Source of the DNA: CALKYB01 sp964510575
GTDB taxonomy: Bacteria > Bdellovibrionota_C > UBA2361 > SZUA-149 > CALKYB01
Assembly: GCA_964510575.1 (NCBI GenBank)
Contig: CAZECN010000018.1
Location: 1 to 61,290, forward strand
Reading direction: 5' to 3'
Length of the DNA: 61,290 nt
Shown: positions 7,358 to 14,509 of the stretch, in pieces
Numbering within the stretch: the stretch's first letter is position 1
Layout: each line of letters begins with the position of its first letter
Position numbers and translations under genes: made by a program
The notes under the pieces: generated by a model
Databases searched by the model: none
Seen by the model: only the letters and a program-made list of their open reading frames with translations
Told to the model about the DNA's origin: nothing

Positions 7358-8479
7358 ATGAATTCTTCCGGCTCTACAAAGCGCGCCAACATTCTAATTG
7401 CTACAACCCAAGTGCCATATACCGAAGGTGGCGCTGAGGTTCTTGTTAGGACCCTTAGGAAAGAACTCTCTAGTCGAGATTTCAATGTTGATGTTGTGCA
7501 GATTCCTTTTAGTGCTGAGCCGAAAAGTGAGCTTTTACGCCAGATGGCTCTTTGGCGTAATCTAGATTTGAAGTCGTTTTCGGGTCATGACGTGGATTTA
7601 GTCATTACTACTAAATTTCCTTCTTACATGGTCAATCATCCTAGAAAATCTCTCTGGTTGGTTCATCAGCATAGACAATTCTACGATCTATACGCATCTC
7701 GATTTGGTGACTTCTCCAGTGACCGAGATAATGAAACAATCCGTCAGATGGTAATGGACGCTGACAAGAAAGCTTTGGAAGAGTGCCAAGCCTGTTACAC
7801 TATCTCGCCTAATGTTACAGACCGAGTTAACCGCTATTTTGGTATGAATGCACCATCTCTTCCGCCCCCACTGCCATTGGGAGATGCCTATCACAGGTCA
7901 GAGCCTGAGAACTATCTGCTCTCAGTCGGACGAATTTGTAGCATCAAGCGGGTGGATATGATGATCAAAGCCATGGCTCAGGTTGATGATTCACTCAAAC
8001 TAAAAATCGTTGGCCTGCCTGATGAAGCTGCCCATGAGCAGTATCTGAAGAATGAAATTGATAAGCATCATCTATGGAACCGAGTTGAATTTTTAGGAAG
8101 AGTCAGTGAGGAGGATCTTATAAGTCTATTCTCAAAAGCTTTTGCTGTTTACTATGCGCCTTTCGATGAAGACTATGGTTATGTAACTCTTGAGGCTCTT
8201 GCTAGCGGAGTACCAGTTATTACCTGCACGGATAGTGGTGGGGTGCTTTCCTACATTGAGCATGGGAAAAATGGCCTATTAGCAGAGCCGACCGTAGATG
8301 CTGTAGCGGAACAGGCTAACAGATTGCTCAAGGAAGAAGGCCTAAGAACAGCTCTTGCAGCAAATTGCACAGTAGGTGATTTTACAGCCACCTGGGATCA
8401 GGTGGTGGAGAGTTTGACGGCACCGCTTTTGGATTGTTCGGTGTCAGATCTTAAATCTAAGAAAACATTAGTCGGCTAA
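7358..8479 (+). CDS. Glycosyltransferase family 4 (GT-B fold)
   Basis: The 373-aa protein has the two-lobe GT4 layout: an N-terminal glycine-rich loop (PYTEGGAEVLVRTL), a mid region KSLWLVHQHRQFYDLY, and a C-terminal donor-binding lobe with YLLSVGRICSIKRVDMMIKAM and the E-x7-E motif in PFDEDYGYVTLEALASGVPVI. Family knowledge: these retaining enzymes transfer a nucleotide-activated sugar onto a lipid or glycan acceptor at the cytoplasmic face of the membrane. The gene starts 1 nt after the upstream coiled-coil gene. Donor and acceptor sugars cannot be told from sequence. Its end is 4 nt from the convergent minus-strand gene. Confidence 0.9.
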   Translation: MNSSGSTKRANILIATTQVPYTEGGAEVLVRTLRKELSSRDFNVDVVQIPFSAEPKSELLRQMALWRNLDLKSFSGHDVDLVITTKFPSYMVNHPRKSLWLVHQHRQFYDLYASRFGDFSSDRDNETIRQMVMDADKKALEECQACYTISPNVTDRVNRYFGMNAPSLPPPLPLGDAYHRSEPENYLLSVGRICSIKRVDMMIKAMAQVDDSLKLKIVGLPDEAAHEQYLKNEIDKHHLWNRVEFLGRVSEEDLISLFSKAFAVYYAPFDEDYGYVTLEALASGVPVITCTDSGGVLSYIEHGKNGLLAEPTVDAVAEQANRLLKEEGLRTALAANCTVGDFTATWDQVVESLTAPLLDCSVSDLKSKKTLVG

Positions 8480-8483
8480 TTTT

Positions 8484-9125
8484 TTATCGCCTGCTTAGAG
8501 CTGATAAAGGTTCTGGAAAAGCTCCGATTGGTGAGCCACCAGAGCCAAGAGGGTTGAGTGCTCCAGCATCTTCCGTGACCCAGCCTTTTTTAGTCTTATA
8601 CATAGACATTGTCAGCGCAGATTCTTTGTCTTCATATATTTTTTTTAGACTGATCGTGGCTTGATCGTCAGTCTCTAATTTTACATGCTCGATAATGAAT
8701 TTTGTTTTAGCTAACTGCCTTTTTGTTTTGGATCTAATACCCTCTAAGTGTTTTCCGGCCTTATTTAGTGTCTCTTTGCTAATTTTTTTTTCTGAGCTAG
8801 AGAGACCTTTGTCGGTTAGCGAACCTTCAAGCATCTTTACACTGTCGGAGCCATTGTTAGTTGCCCTCTCCTTGTAGTAATTTTTCAAATCCTCTGGACC
8901 TTTAAACTTTTCTTGCTCTTTTTGAACTTCTGGCATCTTGGAGTATAGGCCATCCCAATCTACAATCTCGACCAGAGGGCTAACGTCTTTACTAGAAGTC
9001 AACTTTGAAAAGACGGAGTAAAGAGTGGCTTCCGGAGTCTGAGCGCTCGCAGAGGATGAAGCTAAGAATACTAAAAGTGCTGTCAGAACTAAATTAAGCT
9101 TAGTTGATGATTTTACTAATTTCAT
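8484..9125 (-). CDS. Secreted/periplasmic hypothetical protein, last gene of the minor-pilin operon
   Basis: The 213-aa protein starts with a classic Sec signal (KLNLVLTALLVFLASSSASA followed by Q). The mature part is lysine-rich and helical (KNYYKERATNNGSDSVKMLE, SSSEKKISKETLNKAGKHLEGI), with a C-terminal beta part (DDQATISLKKIYEDKESALTMSMYKTKKGWVTED) reminiscent of lumazine-type or DUF4878 stress folds. I do not recognise a named family. It lies 24 nt downstream of the PilX-like gene on the same strand, so it is probably co-transcribed. Inference: a periplasmic accessory to pilus assembly or an exported protein carried along with the operon. Confidence 0.7.
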   Translation of the reverse strand: MKLVKSSTKLNLVLTALLVFLASSSASAQTPEATLYSVFSKLTSSKDVSPLVEIVDWDGLYSKMPEVQKEQEKFKGPEDLKNYYKERATNNGSDSVKMLEGSLTDKGLSSSEKKISKETLNKAGKHLEGIRSKTKRQLAKTKFIIEHVKLETDDQATISLKKIYEDKESALTMSMYKTKKGWVTEDAGALNPLGSGGSPIGAFPEPLSALSRR

Positions 9126-9149
9126 TTTCTTCTACCTAAAAACAAGATT

Positions 9150-11318
9150 TTACAAATCGAAATTTCTTACAAATAGTTCCTGACGTAAATATACGAATGC
9201 AGGAGTCATTGGAGGCAACTGGTTTGGATCGTTGAACCTGTCATCATAGGCCCAGGTTCGATTTGGTGCACTATAGTAGTTGAACGGGCCCCATCCAGAT
9301 TGGGTATGTCGAGTTGGCCCAAGGCTGACGAAAGATCCTTTGTAGGTGAAGACCTGATTGTTACTACCTCCAGCAGATCTGAAATGTTCGTTGAAACGAA
9401 ATATGTTGATGACTCCACCACCTGGGTTTCCAATATCTCTACCTGCTGGTCCGTTGGCGTTTCCAGTTCTTTTCATTCCACTAAGCACCGCGGCATTTAC
9501 AGTGGTATTGGAACCGCGTCTCCAATAAGTCCAGTTGGGGCCAGAAGCAGGTAGCTCACTAAAAAAATCACGCCAGTTATTTGAAAGCAGGAAATGAGAA
9601 TCGGCAATAATAGATGCGGGTTCCCAGCCAGTTGAGTTATAATCTCCCCAAACAACTACCTGTTGGTCAGAAATGATAGTCAGTCCTTTCACAGATTCAT
9701 GACTGCTGTCACTTGATTGTAGCTCAGCCCCGTTTCTAATCCTGACGGCGTAGTTGTTGTGATTATCAGTAGAATTTGGTCCATTTACAGTTAGAAAAAA
9801 GACCAAACCTTGCTCGGTTGCGTCGTTTAACTTTCTGTCATCGATTAGGATACCGCCATCTTCAATGTCTTCATGTTCGCCGATACTAGTGAGGAGAGCT
9901 TGCATATCAATCTCTAATACAGTTTGAACGGCATTGGTTGAGTTAGAATGATTTTTCTCTCGGTATAATGTTAGTCGATTGTAGCCTGCGTTGTCAGGAA
10001 AAGGGGGGCTCGAAGCATGGGTATTTCCAATTGGACGAGAGACATTCTGGACGTAGTCCCATACCAGGCCTTTTTCGTCATAGCTTGAAATTACATCCCG
10101 CCACTGCCGCTTCCCATCTCCATCAACAATTGTATCTCCATCTCTGAATATTCCAGGAGGCGCTGCGCCGGAGCCCAAAAAAGAAGATTGGTAAGGCCAG
10201 CTGCCCTCGGTATCGATTCCAGGAACTCTTTTTATAGGAGCCCCGGCGTAACCATTGATACCTCCAGTGAACTGACAATCTGTGCTATTCAAGGCGTCTG
10301 TAGCTACTTGGTTTACAGAGTTATCGGGATTGAATACGTAGACTCCTGTGGGCGAAGTTACACCAGTTAAAGTTTGAACTGGTAGGCCTGTCGCATTGTC
10401 TAGTTGAAGTACAAGTCTTAAATCAGCCCGCTGCCAATAGAGTCCATTTCCGAAGGCATCTAGTGCCTCGGGTGGTGGAACCACAACTGGCTCTTCGCCA
10501 AGTAGGATATTATCATTCCACGCCCCAACATCTGTTACTTCTGGTCGAGAACCCAAGCATGGCGGAAGATCCACGAAGCTACCTGGGTCCATCACCCTGG
10601 CTGTGCCTTGATGCCCCGCGCAAGATGCGGTGTCTTTCTTTCCTCTAAAAAGAGCGCCTGCAGTTGAGACTGGCCCAACTAGTTCTGTGAACCCGTTTGT
10701 TTGGGGCCCCATGTATAGGTCTCCATTGGTATGAACTGGTCCAGTAAGATTTAGAGTGGCTCCGTTGAACATCTCTAAGTCTTCTTCAAAGAAGACGCCG
10801 AACTGAAACATCGGAACTAGCCTACTTTTAAAAGTTAGCTCCAAAATGGCTTCATTACTGCCTTGATTATTTCTACCAACTGAAGTTACAGCATATCTGA
10901 ACTCTTGAGCATTAAGTCCAGCAAACTGTTCCCCCGGGGGGATAGTCGTCAAAATTGGATTACCAGGTGCCTCAGCAACCATGGTCACTGCTTCATGCTG
11001 ATTGTTGAAAGTGAAGTTATCACAGGCGAAATCATCGGTTCCAGCAGTTCCGTTAAAACAGTCCTCAATGCTGGCTGGAGCAGTTCCCTCTGGATAGTTG
11101 TAGTTCTCAAAAATATTTCGAATGGTTTCAGCTCGGATATTTAGACCTGCTTCAGCAGCATTGAAACCACTGGCACTGTCCCTTGATGCTTTAACAAGCT
11201 TTAGCTCTGTTTGGCTGATAACCATGTAAGCAGAGAGCATGCTCGCAATAATGACTACCAAAAAGAGCACTGTAATCAGGGCGAAACCTTGTTCTTTACT
11301 TTTCAAATTACTTCTCAT
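9150..11318 (-). CDS. PilX-like large minor pilin
   Basis: I prefer ATG 11318 (MRSNLKSKEQGFALITVLFL), which has GAGG 6-10 nt upstream; a TTG at 11345 and an ATG at 11330 are in frame. A short basic leader precedes the prepilin cleavage site G^F and one hydrophobic helix. Position 5 is Thr rather than Glu, as is common in PilX/GspK-type tip subunits. The AAEAGLN stretch after the helix is typical of PilX N-domains. The remaining ~650 residues are unusually long, beta-rich and Asn/Gly/Ser-rich, and probably exposed on the pilus tip. It follows pilW by about 30 nt. PilX priming the pilus with PilV/PilW is family knowledge. Confidence 0.8.
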   Translation of the reverse strand: MRSNLKSKEQGFALITVLFLVVIIASMLSAYMVISQTELKLVKASRDSASGFNAAEAGLNIRAETIRNIFENYNYPEGTAPASIEDCFNGTAGTDDFACDNFTFNNQHEAVTMVAEAPGNPILTTIPPGEQFAGLNAQEFRYAVTSVGRNNQGSNEAILELTFKSRLVPMFQFGVFFEEDLEMFNGATLNLTGPVHTNGDLYMGPQTNGFTELVGPVSTAGALFRGKKDTASCAGHQGTARVMDPGSFVDLPPCLGSRPEVTDVGAWNDNILLGEEPVVVPPPEALDAFGNGLYWQRADLRLVLQLDNATGLPVQTLTGVTSPTGVYVFNPDNSVNQVATDALNSTDCQFTGGINGYAGAPIKRVPGIDTEGSWPYQSSFLGSGAAPPGIFRDGDTIVDGDGKRQWRDVISSYDEKGLVWDYVQNVSRPIGNTHASSPPFPDNAGYNRLTLYREKNHSNSTNAVQTVLEIDMQALLTSIGEHEDIEDGGILIDDRKLNDATEQGLVFFLTVNGPNSTDNHNNYAVRIRNGAELQSSDSSHESVKGLTIISDQQVVVWGDYNSTGWEPASIIADSHFLLSNNWRDFFSELPASGPNWTYWRRGSNTTVNAAVLSGMKRTGNANGPAGRDIGNPGGGVINIFRFNEHFRSAGGSNNQVFTYKGSFVSLGPTRHTQSGWGPFNYYSAPNRTWAYDDRFNDPNQLPPMTPAFVYLRQELFVRNFDL

Positions 11319-11348
11319 GTTCAACCTCATGATTCTAGTTACCAAGAC

Positions 11349-12269
11349 TTAAGATGATAAAACGTTTCTAGGGAAATATTCCGCAGTAATACTGGAGCTC
11401 ATCGTTCTGCTTTTTCGTGAGACCTCACCACCTAGAGTGATTCTAATTTGCCTGATTTCCTTCCATACATGTCCCGCACCAGCGTCAAAATTGTTGAGTA
11501 TTGTGCCATCTTGCATTTCGACCCTTACAGATAACTGATTGGTGTCGAAGGCTACTGGGGCTGGAGTTGATAAATCTCCGTTAATATATAATTCAAGAGT
11601 CTCTGTTATTGTCTCCAGGCTAAATCTAAATTCTTCGATAAGGTATATTGAGCTACTGATCGCGGGATAGGAGTTAACAGGAGCCGAAATCAGCATTTTA
11701 ATATTGGTATTGAGATCTGTGTCTGAAAATTCAACAAACTCTCCTGTATTGCTCACTTGGTTATAAAGAAAAATTCTAGTAGTCCCTCCATCTTCTAGTC
11801 TCTGGGCTTCAAAGTTATCAAAAAGTCGAGATGCATTGACGTTCTTGCAGACTGAATTAGGTCTGGAATCATCTGACACTTCAGCTAGGGTGGCGCCGGC
11901 AATGATATCGTTACAAACTGTCAACACTTCGGCTTGCTTATTTCTTCTAAGAATTAAGGTGTCTGGTGCATTGCCCATACCATTTAGAACTTCAACGGCT
12001 GGGAATGAGGGTTGTAGATTTTCGCCTGCTTGGCGAATATTGGTGGAAATAATATCCATCCCAGCCCTGAGATTACTGTTGATGCTGGTTCGGATTACAT
12101 CCTCAAAGTATACGTTGTTGCTTGTAAGGATGTTGGCTGTAACTAGTCCCATAATAACTGCGCTGAGTGAGGATGCCACAAGGAGTTCCATTATGGTGAA
12201 TCCTTTTTGGTTGTTAATGCCCTCGGTCATACCTGCCTTTGCTATTGGTGTTCTCCGTTTCCTAAACAC
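11349..12269 (-). CDS. PilW-like minor pilin
   Basis: The 306-aa prepilin has the leader ending NNQKG and the mature start FTIMELLVASSLSAVIMGLV, with Glu at position 5. The globular domain includes SNLRAGMDIISTNIRQAGENL, a signature seen in PilW proteins, followed by a beta-rich C-terminus. Cleavage by the prepilin peptidase and assembly with PilV/PilX at the pilus tip are known for the family. It shares one base with the end of fimT (12269), indicating tight coupling. An internal ATG 13 codons in would give a shorter leader, which may be the true start. Confidence 0.82.
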   Translation of the reverse strand: MFRKRRTPIAKAGMTEGINNQKGFTIMELLVASSLSAVIMGLVTANILTSNNVYFEDVIRTSINSNLRAGMDIISTNIRQAGENLQPSFPAVEVLNGMGNAPDTLILRRNKQAEVLTVCNDIIAGATLAEVSDDSRPNSVCKNVNASRLFDNFEAQRLEDGGTTRIFLYNQVSNTGEFVEFSDTDLNTNIKMLISAPVNSYPAISSSIYLIEEFRFSLETITETLELYINGDLSTPAPVAFDTNQLSVRVEMQDGTILNNFDAGAGHVWKEIRQIRITLGGEVSRKSRTMSSSITAEYFPRNVLSS

Positions 12270-12742
12270 TACTGAATCCTCGATGCTCCACCTAAGGCCA
12301 CTTCCACAACTCTGGTTTGTCCATCATCGTCTTGTAGAATAAAGGTGACACTTTCACTTGCGAGACCTCTTTTCGTGAAGCAGATTTCCCATGTGGTGTC
12401 TTGAAGAGATGCACCAGTCGGTAAATTCGATCTCAGTGGTGGATTTAGAGGAGTGAAAGTAGCTGTAGGGCCACAACTGTCTCCTTCCTCACCTTTTAGT
12501 GCAAAGGCTGATAAAGGACTAACTTTGATAGTTACTGTCTTTGACATAGCCTTTGAACGAGCTTCACGCATGAAGTGGGTAACTTGAAAGCTGGCATCAG
12601 CTACTGGACTGTTGATCTCTTTTAGGTTTGAAATTGCAAATGCAGAAAAAATGGCAATTAGACTTAGAGTGGTTAACATGTTGACCAGGGTAAACCCTCC
12701 TTGGTCTTTATTTAGTGGATCTATTTTTAGCAAAGGAAGCAT
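12269..12742 (-). CDS. FimT/GspH-like minor pilin with Asn at position 5
   Basis: The 157-aa prepilin has leader ...LNKDQGG^FTLVNMLTTLSLIAIFSAFA. The next segment, VADASFQVTHFMREARSKAMSK, is the diagnostic FimT/GspH pattern (helix with F..L..AR..A). Two cysteines (GDSCGPTATF and WEICFTKRG) probably form the usual disulfide. The oddity is residue 5, which is Asn where nearly all pilins have Glu. The start overlaps the end of pilV by 16 nt. Role by family: a tip-complex subunit, and in some bacteria a DNA-binding pilin for uptake. Confidence 0.8.
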   Translation of the reverse strand: MLPLLKIDPLNKDQGGFTLVNMLTTLSLIAIFSAFAISNLKEINSPVADASFQVTHFMREARSKAMSKTVTIKVSPLSAFALKGEEGDSCGPTATFTPLNPPLRSNLPTGASLQDTTWEICFTKRGLASESVTFILQDDDGQTRVVEVALGGASRIQ

Positions 12743-13209
12743 GTCGCTGGACCTCCTCCTGAGCTATTTGAAGAAGAACCGCTACCAGAGTTTTCTGTTA
12801 GTCCTGTGAAAACAGTTTCGGTCGTGTAGATAACCTCTCCTCGATACCAAACCTCTAGCTCTAAGTGTCTAGCTTCGTTGGAGGTGCAGTATTGAGGTGC
12901 TGTGCAGTAAGCCACTACTACTTCAAATGTTCTTTTGTCATTGATCTCGACATCAATTGGAGCATCAGAGCCACTTGTGGGAAGGTCCACTACAGATGCG
13001 CTTCTTAGTTCGTCGAGTACCGTTTGAGCTGCCTGAGCTCCCTCGGATCGAATTTCGCCCCAATGATTAGCTGATAAATGAGTGACGAAAGATTGGGATG
13101 AATAAGCCAGGACAGTGGCTAACAGGACAAATGAGACTAGTACTTCAAGCAAGGTATATCCTGATTCGGATTGATGCAATTTTTGATCTATAAATTGCTC
13201 TGTTTGCAT
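12727..13209 (-). CDS. PilV-like minor pilin
   Basis: The start is ATG 13209 (MQTEQFIDQKLHQSESGYTL) because GGAGAT lies 8-9 nt upstream; the longer frame from 13239 has none. The mature start is YTLLEVLVSFVLLATVLAYSS, with Glu5 and Tyr rather than Phe at position 1. The globular domain has the PilV-type QAAQTVLDELR helix and a Cys pair (VVAYCTAPQYCTSNEA). The C-terminus is a Ser/Gly linker ending CFLC. It is the first gene of a five-gene minus-strand operon (pilV, fimT, pilW, pilX, secreted protein). No pilY1 follows, unlike many type IV pilus operons. Confidence 0.82.
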   Translation of the reverse strand: MQTEQFIDQKLHQSESGYTLLEVLVSFVLLATVLAYSSQSFVTHLSANHWGEIRSEGAQAAQTVLDELRSASVVDLPTSGSDAPIDVEINDKRTFEVVVAYCTAPQYCTSNEARHLELEVWYRGEVIYTTETVFTGLTENSGSGSSSNSSGGGPATCFLC

Positions 13210-13294
13210 GTGTAATATCTCCGAATATATAGAATACAAGTCTGCTAAGACCAGTTAGTTGCTCCACACCTGAGCCGATTACTTTTGTTGATTA

Positions 13295-13308
13295 TTCCCC
13301 TAGGGGAA
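13295..13308. promoter_or_regulatory. 14-bp perfect palindrome upstream of the minor-pilin operon
   Basis: TTCCCCTAGGGGAA lies 86 nt upstream of the pilV start in a 361-bp non-coding stretch (13210-13570). It could be an operator or a small hairpin. The same stretch also holds AGGAGGG followed 11 nt later by ATG AAG AAG TTT TAG, too short to call. Nothing else is recognisable there. Confidence 0.3.
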
Positions 13309-13570
13309 ATAGTTGTTTGTTGTTCTAAGAAAGATTGTTGTTAAATATATTCGACGATTTTTATGAATTGCTTTAGGCAATGGTTATTTCTCTTATTCCT
13401 TAGGAGGGAATTAAGCTATGAAGAAGTTTTAGTGTCTAAACTTTAAGGAAATGATTACAACCTAGTTACAAATGGCCTGCAAGCTATGTAAAATTAGTTT
13501 TGACAGAAGAGGCATAGAAATCGCTGTCACTACCTTCAGGTGGTTGCTAGCATTTTTAATTCGAACCAGT

Positions 13571-14431
13571 CTATTTTAGGTGGTTCTTAAGTGGATCTGA
13601 ACCTAAAATTTGGCGCTCCATCCGGTCCAAAGCCTTTTGAAAAAAACCTTCTAAGCCTGGTGAGTGTTCTAAAATCAGGTGGTCAGGTATCTTACTCCTG
13701 ATTGTCTGATGATAGGCAGGAAGCTTAGACCAATGAAGCCCTTGTTTCATATGGTGAGCCGTATGGAAGCCTAAGTTTCCAGTTAAGAGATTGTGCCAAC
13801 GATTCATCACATTATAAGAAGCATGATGATGGTCGTCAGAATCCAGACCGGAGTGATGATGGTAGGTGGTCCAACAGGTTGCCAAGTAGGACACTGTCAT
13901 TGGTAAGACAAAAACAAAAAAAGCATTCAGCGGGCTGTGAAAGAAGAAGCCTGATAATAGGAGCAGGTTGACCAAGCCCATGCCGACTAATCCAGTCTGA
14001 TATTTCGGAAATTCTTTTCCTACATTGAAGCCTCGAATATAGCCGGTTAGCGCTATAGTAGCGGTGTATTCCAACCTGCCCATAGTCGATCCATCTTTAC
14101 GTTTCCATCCCGACTCGTCTTTAGACTGGTCTAGATAATTTTGATGATGACCTAGGTTGTGATGAAGAACCCAAAGATTAGTTGTTACTCCAGTGTGAAA
14201 AGTAAAAACAATCTCAAGCAGGCGATTTAGGAATGTACTGTGAAATGTATTTACATGTTGATGATGATGGTTCCAGGAACCGATATACATCTTGAAGATT
14301 ATGGAGATTAGAAACCAGCTGCAAAGGGCAGCTATCGATGTCGCAGAGAAATAGACCAACAAGTCTAGTCCAAAGAGGAGAATAATTAGAGAAGTTGGAG
14401 TGATGTCTTCTTTGTAGCGGAAAATATTCAT
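13571..14431 (-). CDS. Membrane fatty acid desaturase family protein
   Basis: The 286-aa integral membrane protein has three histidine clusters typical of the desaturase/hydroxylase superfamily: WNHHHQH (about 52-58), VLHHNLGHHQN (about 88-98) and NLGFHTAHHMKQG (about 225-237), plus an extra YHHHSG and DDHHHASY. At least four hydrophobic segments are visible (LIILLFGLDLLVYFSATSIAA, GMGLVNLLLLSGFFF, FFVFVLPMTVSYLA). Family knowledge: a di-iron centre bound by the His clusters introduces double bonds or hydroxyls into acyl chains. The gene stands at the edge of a glycan locus, so the substrate could be a lipid-A or membrane acyl chain; that is inference. Confidence 0.85.
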   Translation of the reverse strand: MNIFRYKEDITPTSLIILLFGLDLLVYFSATSIAALCSWFLISIIFKMYIGSWNHHHQHVNTFHSTFLNRLLEIVFTFHTGVTTNLWVLHHNLGHHQNYLDQSKDESGWKRKDGSTMGRLEYTATIALTGYIRGFNVGKEFPKYQTGLVGMGLVNLLLLSGFFFHSPLNAFFVFVLPMTVSYLATCWTTYHHHSGLDSDDHHHASYNVMNRWHNLLTGNLGFHTAHHMKQGLHWSKLPAYHQTIRSKIPDHLILEHSPGLEGFFQKALDRMERQILGSDPLKNHLK

Positions 14432-14509
14432 CGGTAAAATTATTGAATAAGGATGCCTGTGGCGACTACCTTAGGGCAGGGGAGGTAATCTGTCACCAGC
14501 AATCCTTGG

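Noticed and set aside
13401..13430. AGGAGGG followed by ATG AAG AAG TTT TAG as a mini-gene
   Set aside because: The ribosome site is good but the product would be only four residues and no downstream plus-strand gene exists for it to regulate.
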